From DATGEO01 sp035310015 (lineage in GTDB: Bacteria > Chloroflexota > Dormibacteria > Dormibacterales > Dormibacteraceae), in contig DATGEO010000013.1 of assembly GCA_035310015.1 (NCBI GenBank), positions 1-11,967 on the forward strand: a stretch of DNA of 11,967 nucleotides, read 5' to 3'. The notes under the pieces were generated by a model that was not told where the DNA came from, did not search any database, and saw nothing but the letters and a program-made list of their open reading frames with translations. Positions 1 to 5,872 of the stretch are shown here, in pieces. The position numbers and the translations under genes were made by a program. How positions within the stretch are numbered: position 1 is the first letter of the stretch; every line of letters begins with the position of its first letter.

Positions 1-171
1 CTGGCCGGCCGCACCCATCGCCGCCACGTACTCGGCGCTGCGCTGCCGAACGGTCGCCTCGTCGTACACGTAGAGCGGCGTGCCGTGCTCGCGCGCGAGC
101 TCGATCAGGTCGCAGCCGCCGATCTCCATGTGGCCGGCCGCGTTGACCCGGTAAGAAACCGGGAAAAGCAA
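1..171 (-). CDS. lysA: Diaminopimelate decarboxylase, N-terminal part (cut by window edge)
   Basis: Only the first 57 codons are inside the window; the gene continues past position 1. The minus-strand reading contains GHMEIGGCDLIELAREHGTP followed by LYVYDEATVR, the typical opening of PLP-dependent diaminopimelate decarboxylase (last step of lysine biosynthesis, meso-DAP to L-lysine, cytoplasmic). The catalytic PLP lysine and the C-terminal barrel lie outside. I place the start at TTG 171-169 because an in-frame TAG (174-172) sits directly before it and the family normally has about ten residues before the GH-x-IGG motif; the only ATG (129-127) falls inside the conserved motif. No clear ribosome-binding site precedes the TTG, and the inverted-repeat element ending at 173 lies right against it, so the original start may have been altered. 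The family call is firm; the start is uncertain. Confidence 0.78.
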   Translation of the reverse strand, partial: MLFPVSYRVNAAGHMEIGGCDLIELAREHGTPLYVYDEATVRQRSAEYVAAMGAAGQ

Positions 172-172
172 C

Positions 173-391
173 TAGAGGCCCGGCCGAAAGGTCCGGCGAG
201 AGCTGCGGCGCATCGGCGGCCGGAGCCAAGGAAGGGGTGGCGCGACGAGGAGCGCACCCTGCGGGGTCCCCGCGTCGTGGTCGCGGGGGCAGCGTGGTAG
301 CGCCGGGCCCCCTGACGCAGGCTTCAGCGGCGTAGCCGCCCGGCCGCCTAGGCGACGCAGGTCCGTCGGCACCCTTTCGGCCGGGCCTCTA
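173..391. repeat. Palindromic element with 19-bp perfect inverted ends; MITE or structured RNA
   Basis: The ends 173-191 and 373-391 are exact reverse complements (right arm CCTTTCGGCCGGGCCTCTA). The interior is packed with smaller hairpins on the plus strand: a CCGGC/GCCGG stem near 194-224, GGGT-GCGC/GCGC-ACCC near 235-260, CCCCGCG/CGCGGGG with a 7-nt loop near 268-288, and GCGGC-GTA-GCCGC near 327-340. The outermost bases are TA on each side, which would fit a TA target duplication as in IS630/mariner-derived miniature elements, although TA is self-palindromic so this is weak. No coding sequence is convincing inside; the short frames crossing it have no family resemblance. It lies between fmdB and lysA on the strand they share, so it may also be a structured leader or small RNA. 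I do not recognise a known riboswitch or RNA family in it. Confidence 0.6.
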
Positions 392-396
392 TCTCG

Positions 397-651
397 CTAG
401 TTGGGGCCTGAGCCGCAGGAGCCGCACGAGCCGCCGCAGCATCCGCCGGCTGATTCGCCCGCGGATTCGCCGCCGGCGAAATCCATCGCCTCGAGCGAGC
501 CGCCGCCGGCAAACGCGAAGCTCGACACCAGCACGCGGGTCTTGGTCGACTCGCACGCCGGGCACACCTGGGCGGCGTCCCGCTCCGCGAACCGGGTCAG
601 CACCTCGAACCTCTCCGAGCAGCTCTCGCACCGATACTCGTAGATGGGCAT
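397..651 (-). CDS. FmdB-family zinc-ribbon protein
   Basis: This 84-residue protein opens with MPIYEYRCESC, the hallmark of the FmdB family of putative regulatory proteins. Two CxxC pairs (C8/C11 and C30/C33) form a small zinc ribbon over residues 1-40. The rest is a low-complexity Ala/Gly/Ser stretch ending in a Gly/Cys-rich tail (residues about 69-82, with further C-C and C-x-x-C pairs) that could bind metal or simply be disordered. Family members are small cytoplasmic proteins of unclear role, first noted beside formamidase genes. The ATG at 651-649 overlaps or abuts the start region of the divergent rsmG. A TAGAAT box at 668-663 on this strand could serve as a -10 giving a leader of only about 5 nt. 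It is upstream of lysA on the same strand, separated by the palindromic element. Confidence 0.85.
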   Translation of the reverse strand: MPIYEYRCESCSERFEVLTRFAERDAAQVCPACESTKTRVLVSSFAFAGGGSLEAMDFAGGESAGESAGGCCGGSCGSCGSGPN

Positions 652-1273
652 CTCAATGCACGATTCTAAGCTGGACGAGCTGACGCGGCTGATCGACGGC
701 TGGCCCGGGCTGGTGAGCGGCCCGGTGGCGCCGCTGGTGCACGACAGCCTGGTGCTGCTGGATCACCTCGGCGACGCGAGACGCGTGGTCGACGTTGGCA
801 CGGGCGGCGGGCTGCCGGGCCTGCCGCTGAAGATCGCGCGGCCCGAGCTGGAGGTCGTGCTGGTCGAGGCCGACGAGAGCAAGGCCGCCTTCCTCGTGCA
901 CGCCTGCGCGGCTCTCGGACTGACCGGCGTCGAGGTTGTGGCGCGGCGCGCCGAGGAGGCGGCGCACGATGCGCGCCTGCGCGAATCGTTCGACGTCGCG
1001 GTGGCCCGGGCGCTCGCGCCCCTCCCGGTGCTGGCGGAGCTGTGCCTCGGGTTCGTACGTGTCGGCGGGCGGCTGCTCGCGCAGAAGACCGCGGCCGAGG
1101 ACGTGACCGCGGGCGAGCGCGCGATCGAGGTCATGGGCGGCGGGCCGCCGGCGGTGATGCCGGCGCCGTCGGCGCGACGGGCTTCCGGGACGGTGGTGAT
1201 CGTCGAAAAGCTGCGGCCCACGCCGGACGCCTATCCCCGCCGGCCTGGGCTTCCCGCCCGCAAGCCCCTGTGA
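644..1273 (+). CDS. rsmG: 16S rRNA (guanine-527-N7)-methyltransferase RsmG
   Basis: RsmG (GidB) uses S-adenosylmethionine to methylate N7 of G527 in 16S rRNA; loss of it gives low-level streptomycin resistance in several bacteria. The product shows the conserved HDSL (residues 33-36), the SAM-binding motif VVDVGTGGGLPGLPL (48-62), VEADESKAAFL, the VARALAPLPVL segment and the signature C-terminal tail YPRRPGLPARKPL. Length (209 residues, or 205 from the next ATG) matches the family's roughly 205-240. Two starts are possible: ATG 644 and ATG 656. The first would overlap the divergent fmdB start by 8 bp. GATACT at 633-638 sits where a -10 box would give a leaderless start at 644. Neither start has a good ribosome-binding site. 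It is convergent with pstS across a hairpin terminator. Confidence 0.93.
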   Translation: MGISMHDSKLDELTRLIDGWPGLVSGPVAPLVHDSLVLLDHLGDARRVVDVGTGGGLPGLPLKIARPELEVVLVEADESKAAFLVHACAALGLTGVEVVARRAEEAAHDARLRESFDVAVARALAPLPVLAELCLGFVRVGGRLLAQKTAAEDVTAGERAIEVMGGGPPAVMPAPSARRASGTVVIVEKLRPTPDAYPRRPGLPARKPL

Positions 1274-1278
1274 ACCGA

Positions 1279-1307
1279 AAACGGCGCGGGACCCGCCCGC
1301 GCCGTTT
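1279..1307. terminator. Bidirectional intrinsic terminator between rsmG and pstS
   Basis: A perfect 12-bp stem (1279-1290 AAACGGCGCGGG pairing with 1296-1307) closes a 5-nt loop. The stem ends in A/T pairs, so both directions get a short T run: TTTC after the plus-strand hairpin and TTTTCGG after the minus-strand hairpin. It lies 6 bp after the rsmG stop and 22 bp beyond the pstS stop, the expected place for a terminator shared by two convergent genes. Confidence 0.85.
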
Positions 1308-1329
1308 CAACCCAACCGGAGAGTGCTCG

Positions 1330-2412
1330 TTAGCTGAGGACCGCGCTGCCTCCGGCCTTGATCAGCTTGAGGTTCGTGATCGCCAGCTGCGCCACCGAGG
1401 TCGGCAGCGGCGCGTACTGGAGCGACGCGCCCTCGGACTGGCCGTCGGTGACCAGCCATTTGAAGAGGTAGACCACCGCCTTCCCCTTCGCCGCGTCGCT
1501 GTAGGACGTGTAGAGGATCACCCAGCTGAACCCGGCGATCGGATAGGTCGTGTCACCGGGCTCGTTGACGATCGAAGCGTTGGTCGGGCTGACGCTCGTG
1601 TTCTGGGCCGCGGCGGCCGTCGCGCCATCGACGGAGGGCTTCACGAACTTGCCGTTCGCGTTCTTCATCAACGCCATCGACATGTTGGTCTGCACCGCGT
1701 ACGCGAGCTCGACGTAGCCGATGGCGCCGGCGGTGCTGGTGATCGCCTGGGCCACGGCCTGGGTGCCGCTGGCGCCGATGCCGGTCGGCCACTTGACCGA
1801 CTTGGCCCTGCCGACCGACGACTTCCACGTGTCCGAGATCTTGCTCAGGTAGTCGGTGAAGATGTAGGTCGTGCCGCTGCCGTCCGAGCGGTGCACCACG
1901 TTGATGTTCGAGCTGGGCAGGTTCACGCCCGAGTTGAGAGCGGCGATCGCGGGGTCGTTCCACTTCTTGATCGTGCCGAGGTAGATGCCCGCGAGCGTGG
2001 GACCGTCGAGGTTGAGGCTGCTCACGCCGCTGACGTTGTAGGCGACGGCGACAGCGCCGAGGGTCACCGGGATCTGAGTCAGCGTGTCCGGCCCGCCCGC
2101 CGTGGTGATGTCGGTGCTGCCCATCGGGACGTCGGTGGCGCCGAAGTCGACGGTCTTCTTGATGAACTGCTGGATGCCCGCGCCGGAACCCACGGCCTGG
2201 TAGTTGACCGAGACCTGCGGGTATTTGGCGTTGTAGTCGAAGAACGCCTTGGAGAACAGCGGCTGATCGAACGTGGAGCCGGCGCCGGTCAGCGCGCCGC
2301 TGCCGACGTCGGCCTGCGACGGCGGGTTCGACGACGACCCACAGGCGACCGCGAGCAAGGACGCGGCGATGCCCGCGACCAGAGCCCGAACGGTGGAGTT
2401 GACAGAACGCAT
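1330..2412 (-). CDS. pstS: Phosphate ABC transporter substrate-binding lipoprotein PstS
   Basis: PstS captures inorganic phosphate outside the membrane and hands it to PstCA. The 360-residue product begins with a lipoprotein signal peptide, basic n-region, hydrophobic stretch and lipobox LAVAC with the acylated cysteine at C24, followed by a Ser/Asn-rich linker. Phosphate-contact segments are visible: GAGSTFDQP (43-51), GSGAG (75-79), FGATDVP (90-96) and RSDGSGTT (175-182). The ATG at 2412 is strongly supported by GAGGAGGG ending 5 nt upstream. The gene is divergent from the phoR-pst operon and shares an intergenic region holding a triple TTAA repeat, so phosphate-starvation control by PhoB is likely. 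Separation of pstS from pstCAB on the opposite strand is not the usual pstSCAB arrangement but no motif is missing. Confidence 0.97.
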   Translation of the reverse strand: MRSVNSTVRALVAGIAASLLAVACGSSSNPPSQADVGSGALTGAGSTFDQPLFSKAFFDYNAKYPQVSVNYQAVGSGAGIQQFIKKTVDFGATDVPMGSTDITTAGGPDTLTQIPVTLGAVAVAYNVSGVSSLNLDGPTLAGIYLGTIKKWNDPAIAALNSGVNLPSSNINVVHRSDGSGTTYIFTDYLSKISDTWKSSVGRAKSVKWPTGIGASGTQAVAQAITSTAGAIGYVELAYAVQTNMSMALMKNANGKFVKPSVDGATAAAAQNTSVSPTNASIVNEPGDTTYPIAGFSWVILYTSYSDAAKGKAVVYLFKWLVTDGQSEGASLQYAPLPTSVAQLAITNLKLIKAGGSAVLS

Positions 2413-2417
2413 CGATA

Positions 2418-2460
2418 CCCTCCTCGAGTGGTTACACCTGACCAGACGGCCTCCACGTTA
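2418..2460 (-). promoter_or_regulatory. pstS -10 box and ribosome-binding site
   Basis: On the minus strand, TAACGT (2460-2455) fits the TANNNT -10 pattern and starts 11 nt after the last TTAA of the adjacent repeat, leaving no room for a separate -35; this is how an activator-dependent promoter would look. A start site near 2448 would give a leader of about 36 nt carrying the strong Shine-Dalgarno GAGGAGGG (2425-2418), 5 nt before the ATG. The ribosome-binding site is clear; the -10 is inferred. Confidence 0.6.
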
Positions 2461-2471
2461 TGGACAGGCGT

Positions 2472-2497
2472 TTAAGACCGGGTTAATCGGCACTTAA
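2472..2497. promoter_or_regulatory. Putative Pho box 1: three TTAA units at 11-bp spacing
   Basis: TTAA occurs at 2472-2475, 2483-2486 and 2494-2497, exactly one helical turn apart, in otherwise GC-rich DNA. PhoP of Bacillus binds direct TTAACA-like repeats with the same 11-bp period, and OmpR-type regulators generally bind head-to-tail on one face of the helix. Its position between pstS and phoR suggests one operator serving both. It sits directly upstream of the inferred pstS -10 but 38 nt from the phoR -10, so pstS is probably the main target. Binding by the local PhoB is inferred. Confidence 0.7.
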
Positions 2498-2535
2498 GTC
2501 CTGGAGCGAAGCGCTGGACGGTACCTGACCGCTCC

Positions 2536-2547
2536 TATACTCCGGCC
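2536..2547 (+). promoter_or_regulatory. phoR promoter -10 (leaderless)
   Basis: TATACT at 2536-2541 differs from TATAAT by one base. Six bases separate it from the GTG start at 2548, the normal distance from a -10 box to the transcription start, so the mRNA would begin on or next to the start codon. No Shine-Dalgarno is visible, in agreement. The -35 is weak at best (CTGGAC, 2514-2519). Confidence 0.65.
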
Positions 2548-3582
2548 GTGATCTGGGATCGTCGCCGGCCGGCGGAGCCGGTGGGGCGGCCGAGCGCGCC
2601 TCACGATCTCTTCGCCGACCTGCTGGAGCATGCCCCGATCGTCGTGCTGCTGCTCGACGCCGGTTTCCGGGTCGTGGCCGCCAACGAGGCCGCGCGCGCC
2701 TTCTTCGACATCGACTCCACCCGTCTGCCGGCGAGCCTCGTCGAGGTCACGCTCGAGTCGCGGCTCCTCGACGTCGTCAACTCAGGGCATCCCGAGGCCG
2801 AGGTCCAGCTGGTCCACCACCGGCGCACGGTCCTCACCAGGCTGGTGCAGGGCCGGCGCGAGGGCGAGTCGCTGCTCTTCCTCAACGACGTGACGGAGCT
2901 GCGCCACCTGGCGCGCGTGCGCCAGGAGTTCGTCGCCAACCTGGTCCACGAGCTGAAAACGCCGATCACCTCCCTTCGGCTCACGGCCGAGAGCCTGCTC
3001 GGCGACCCTCTGCCCAAAGACCGCCGGCGCTTTGCCGAGCGCCTCGTCAACGAAGCCGACCTGATGAGCAAGATCATCGACAACCTGCGGCAGCTCGGGG
3101 ACATCGAGACCGGTTCGATGACGATCGACATGTCGCGCTTCGACTTGCGCGAGCTGATCGACGACAGCATCGTCCGGCTGGGCGTGGACAGGCCGATCGA
3201 CATCCACGTCCCGGACGAGCTGGCCGTCCTCACCGACCGCACCAAGCTGGCTCAGGCCCTCGGCAACCTGCTCGACAACGCCGCCAAGTTCTCGCCTCCC
3301 GGGAGCGCCATCGACATCGCGGTCCAGACCGGGGGCGAGGTCGTGATCAGCGTCCGCGACCGCGGCCCCGGCATCTCGCCGGAGCACTGGAGCCGGGTGT
3401 TCGAGCGCTTCTACAAGGTCGACCGGGCCCGGCCCCGCGAGTCGGGGGGCTTCGGCCTCGGCCTGGCGATCACCAAGCACCTCGTCCAGATCCTCGGCGG
3501 GCGGATCTGGACGGAGACCGCGCGCGAGGGGGGGCAGGTCTTCTACATCGCGCTCCCTCGACAGGTCTTAATCAGCGCATAA
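2548..3582 (+). CDS. phoR: PhoR-like sensor histidine kinase without membrane segments
   Basis: This 344-residue histidine kinase would phosphorylate PhoB when phosphate is scarce. Residues about 20-115 form a PAS domain (HAPIVVLLLDAGFRVVAANEA start, ending FLNDVTELR). Then come the dimerisation/phosphoacceptor helix with H134 in LVHELKTP, the N box with N244 in LLDNAAKF, the G1 box DRGPGIS (271-277), the F box FERFYKVD and the G2 box GGFGLGLA (300-307). All catalytic motifs are intact. Unlike Escherichia coli PhoR there is no transmembrane helix or signal peptide, so it should be soluble and may read phosphate status through PhoU/PstB. Start GTG 2548 is chosen from the -10 box placed 6 nt before it. 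The stop codon overlaps the second TTAA operator. Assignment to PhoR rests on sequence type and on its place in the pst-phoUB locus. Confidence 0.9.
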   Translation: MIWDRRRPAEPVGRPSAPHDLFADLLEHAPIVVLLLDAGFRVVAANEAARAFFDIDSTRLPASLVEVTLESRLLDVVNSGHPEAEVQLVHHRRTVLTRLVQGRREGESLLFLNDVTELRHLARVRQEFVANLVHELKTPITSLRLTAESLLGDPLPKDRRRFAERLVNEADLMSKIIDNLRQLGDIETGSMTIDMSRFDLRELIDDSIVRLGVDRPIDIHVPDELAVLTDRTKLAQALGNLLDNAAKFSPPGSAIDIAVQTGGEVVISVRDRGPGISPEHWSRVFERFYKVDRARPRESGGFGLGLAITKHLVQILGGRIWTETAREGGQVFYIALPRQVLISA

Positions 3583-3593
3583 AGCGGGCTTAA
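3568..3593 (+). promoter_or_regulatory. Putative Pho box 2 before pstB
   Basis: TTAA (3568-3571), ATAA (3579-3582) and TTAA (3590-3593) repeat at exactly 11 bp, the same period as at 2472-2497; the middle unit has one mismatch and contains the phoR stop codon TAA. The last unit ends 12 nt before the TATCCT -10 of pstB, thus covering the -35 region as expected for an activator site. It would let pstB and the genes after it be induced independently of phoR. Confidence 0.68.
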
Positions 3594-3605
3594 CCCTGGC
3601 GTGCC

Positions 3606-3611
3606 TATCCT
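3606..3611 (+). promoter_or_regulatory. pstB promoter -10
   Basis: TATCCT fits the TANNNT pattern, lies 12 nt after Pho box 2 and 9 nt before the GTG start of pstB, so the transcript would have at most a few leader bases. No -35 is visible; the TTAA repeats occupy its place. Confidence 0.55.
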
Positions 3612-3620
3612 GAGTGCCGG

Positions 3621-4463
3621 GTGGCTGATCGCAGACCTCTCGTCCAGCCGGTGACCGCAGCAGGGAGGCCAGAGCTTAGAACCGTGCCGGGAGCCTTGCC
3701 TGCCAAGGTGAACGTGGAAAAGCTCTCCTTCTTCTACGGCAAGACGCGGGCGCTGAAGGATGTCGAGTTCGACATCCCCGAGAAGAAGATCACCGCCATC
3801 ATCGGCCCGTCCGGGTGCGGCAAGAGCACCCTGCTTCGGGTCCTCAACCGGATGTACGACCTGGTGCCGGGCGCTCACGCCGAGGGCAGGGTGATGCTCG
3901 ACGGCGAAGACATCGTCAGCACCCGGCGCCTGCTCGAGCTGCGACAGAAGGTCGGGATGGTCTTCCAGCGTCCGAGCCCCTTCCCGATGTCGATCCGGGA
4001 CAACGTCGCATTCGCGCCTCGGCTCCTGGGCTGGCCCGCGGCGCGGGTCAAGGCTGCGGTCGAGGAAAGCCTCGAGCGCGCCGCCCTCCTCGACGAGGTG
4101 AAGGATCGCCTGCACGAGCCCGCGGCCTCGCTCTCCGGGGGCCAGCAGCAGCGCCTGGCGATCGCGCGCTGCATTGCGGTGCGCCCGCAGGTGATCCTCA
4201 TGGATGAGCCCTGCTCGGCCCTCGACCCGGTGGCGACGCTGAAGATCGAGGACCTGATGGCGACGCTGACCGCCGACTTCACGATCGTGATCGTCACCCA
4301 CAACATGCAGCAGGCCGCGCGCGTGTCGGACTTCACGGCCTTCATGCTCATGAACCCCGAGGGCCGGTTCGGCGAGCTCATCGAGTTCGCATCCACCGCG
4401 GACCTCTTCAACTCTCCGCAAGACCAGCGGACAGAGGCCTACATCACCGGGCGGTTCGGGTAG
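3621..4463 (+). CDS. pstB: Phosphate ABC transporter ATP-binding protein PstB
   Basis: PstB is the cytoplasmic ATPase that drives phosphate import through PstCA. The 280-residue product has Walker A GPSGCGKST (62-70), Q-loop Q116 in MVFQRPSPFPMS (the PFPMSI stretch is typical of PstB), signature LSGGQQQR (171-178), Walker B VILMDEP with E196, D-loop SALD and H-loop H227 in VTHNMQQ. The N-terminal 30 residues precede the usual family start (VNVEKLSFFYG), so translation might instead begin at an internal GTG near 3681 or 3708; GTG 3621 is preferred because of the -10 box 9 nt upstream. It is 38 bp after phoR, with its own putative Pho-regulated promoter, and 11 bp before phoU. Confidence 0.96.
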   Translation: MADRRPLVQPVTAAGRPELRTVPGALPAKVNVEKLSFFYGKTRALKDVEFDIPEKKITAIIGPSGCGKSTLLRVLNRMYDLVPGAHAEGRVMLDGEDIVSTRRLLELRQKVGMVFQRPSPFPMSIRDNVAFAPRLLGWPAARVKAAVEESLERAALLDEVKDRLHEPAASLSGGQQQRLAIARCIAVRPQVILMDEPCSALDPVATLKIEDLMATLTADFTIVIVTHNMQQAARVSDFTAFMLMNPEGRFGELIEFASTADLFNSPQDQRTEAYITGRFG

Positions 4464-4474
4464 TGGTCTGCTGA

Positions 4475-5137
4475 ATGCCGAGGCTCACCTTCGAAAAAGA
4501 GCTCGCGAGCCTGCGCGAGTCGTTGGTCCGGATGGGCACTCTGGTCGAGTCGCAGATCGAGTCCGCGCTCGACGCCCTCCGCCGCCGCGACGGGGCGGCC
4601 GCCGAGAAGGTGCGCACGCAGGACCAGTACCTGAACGAGCTGTTCCGCCAGATCCGGGAGCAGGTCTTCATGGTCATCTCGACGCAGCAGCCGGTGGCGC
4701 GAGACCTCCGCAACCTCATGGGCATCCAGTACATCGCCACCGAGCTGGAGCGCATGGGCGACTACGCGGTGCGCATCGCCCGCATGACGAGCACGCTCGT
4801 GGCGCTGCCCGACAAGCCGCTGCGCGCCGAGTTCGGGCTCATGGCCGAGCTCGCGATCGGGCAGGTGCACGACATCCTGGAGGCGCTCATCAGCGAGAAC
4901 GAGGAGCGCGCACGGGAGGTCGCGAGCCGCGACAACGAGATCGACCGCCTGTGGCATCGCGTGTTCGAAGACCAGGTCGAGGAGATGGGCAACGGCCACA
5001 CCGATAGCGACGGCGCGCTGCGCGCGATCACGCTGCTGCTCGTCGCGCACAACCTCGAGCGCATCTCCGACCGCGTCACGAACGTGGCCGAGGACATCAT
5101 CTTTCTCCAGTCCGGCCAGGTGGTGGAGCTGGGATGA
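4475..5137 (+). CDS. phoU: Phosphate transport/signalling regulator PhoU
   Basis: PhoU is an all-helical cytoplasmic protein made of two similar three-helix bundles; it restrains PhoR signalling and Pst transport when phosphate is ample. The 220-residue length matches the family. The paired metal-binding motifs are recognisable: E92-R-M-G-D96 in the first half and E195-R-I-S-D199-R-V-T-N203 in the second. The asparagine normally found eight residues after the glutamate in the first motif is arginine here (R100), while the second motif is intact. ATG 4475 lies 11 nt after the pstB stop without a clear Shine-Dalgarno, so coupling to pstB translation is likely. Its stop overlaps the phoB start as ATGA. 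Confidence 0.96.
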   Translation: MPRLTFEKELASLRESLVRMGTLVESQIESALDALRRRDGAAAEKVRTQDQYLNELFRQIREQVFMVISTQQPVARDLRNLMGIQYIATELERMGDYAVRIARMTSTLVALPDKPLRAEFGLMAELAIGQVHDILEALISENEERAREVASRDNEIDRLWHRVFEDQVEEMGNGHTDSDGALRAITLLLVAHNLERISDRVTNVAEDIIFLQSGQVVELG

Positions 5138-5868
5138 CGCGCTCCGGCCACAACGGCAGCGCCGGGCGCGTGCTCGTGGTCGAAGACGACGAAGGCATCC
5201 GCGAGATGCTGAAGTACAACCTTTCCACCGCCGGCTTCGCGGTGCAGGAGGCGAGCGACGGCGCGTCGGGACTGCGCACAGCCCGCACCTCGCGCCCGGA
5301 TCTGATCCTGCTCGACCTCATGCTGCCGGGCATGAGCGGCTTCGACTTCACGCGCGCGCTGCGTAAGACGAGCCGGGTGCCGATCATCATGATCACGGCC
5401 AAGGACGCGGAGATCGACAAGATCGTCGGCCTCGAGCTCGGCGCCGACGACTACATCACCAAGCCGTTCTCCATCCGCGAGGTCCTGGCTCGCGTCAACG
5501 CCGTGCTCCGGCGCGCGCAGCCCGAGGCCAACGATCCGAAGGCGGTGCCCGAGCGGGACACCATCGGCGACTTCAGCATCGACCGCGCCGCGCGTCGCGT
5601 GGTCCTGAACGGCGGGGACGTCAGGGTGACCGCCCGCGAGTTCGACCTTCTCTCCTACCTGCTGGCCCACCCCGGCCGCGTGCATACGCGCGACGTCCTG
5701 CTGGAGAACGTCTGGGGCCATGAGTTCTCGGGCGACCGCAAGACGGTTGACGTGCACGTGCGCTGGCTCCGCGAGAAGTTCGCGGGCCGCGCGCCCTTCG
5801 AGATCGTGACCGTGCGCGGCATCGGCTACCGGCTCGACCGCAAGCCCGCGCCGGAACCCGCGCGCTAG
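5134..5868 (+). CDS. phoB: Phosphate regulon response regulator PhoB (OmpR family)
   Basis: This is a 244-residue two-domain response regulator. Receiver domain, residues about 12-125: acidic pocket E17-D18-D19, phosphoacceptor D61 in LLDLMLPG, T88 in MITA and K110 in DDYITKPFS. C-terminal winged-helix DNA-binding domain, residues about 140-240, with VTAREFDLLSYLLAHPGRV, the recognition-helix region RKTVDVHVRWLREK and the final RGIGYRL hairpin. Its start overlaps the phoU stop by ATGA, so it is translationally coupled. As the only regulator in the locus it is the natural candidate to bind the 11-bp-spaced TTAA repeats. The name PhoB rather than another OmpR-type regulator rests on its position between phoU and pstC. 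Confidence 0.94.
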   Translation: MTRSGHNGSAGRVLVVEDDEGIREMLKYNLSTAGFAVQEASDGASGLRTARTSRPDLILLDLMLPGMSGFDFTRALRKTSRVPIIMITAKDAEIDKIVGLELGADDYITKPFSIREVLARVNAVLRRAQPEANDPKAVPERDTIGDFSIDRAARRVVLNGGDVRVTAREFDLLSYLLAHPGRVHTRDVLLENVWGHEFSGDRKTVDVHVRWLREKFAGRAPFEIVTVRGIGYRLDRKPAPEPAR

Positions 5869-5872
5869 AAGA

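Noticed and set aside
173..391. Lysine riboswitch or T-box ahead of lysA
   Set aside because: On the lysA strand I could not find the lysine-riboswitch core or the T-box GGTGG motif; the GGGGTGG at about 234-240 is on the opposite strand.
1042..2475. Long plus-strand open frame (477 codons) opposite pstS
   Set aside because: Arg/Asp/His-rich shadow of pstS in GC-rich DNA, with no family motifs, overlapping the rsmG end and a clear lipoprotein gene with a strong ribosome-binding site.
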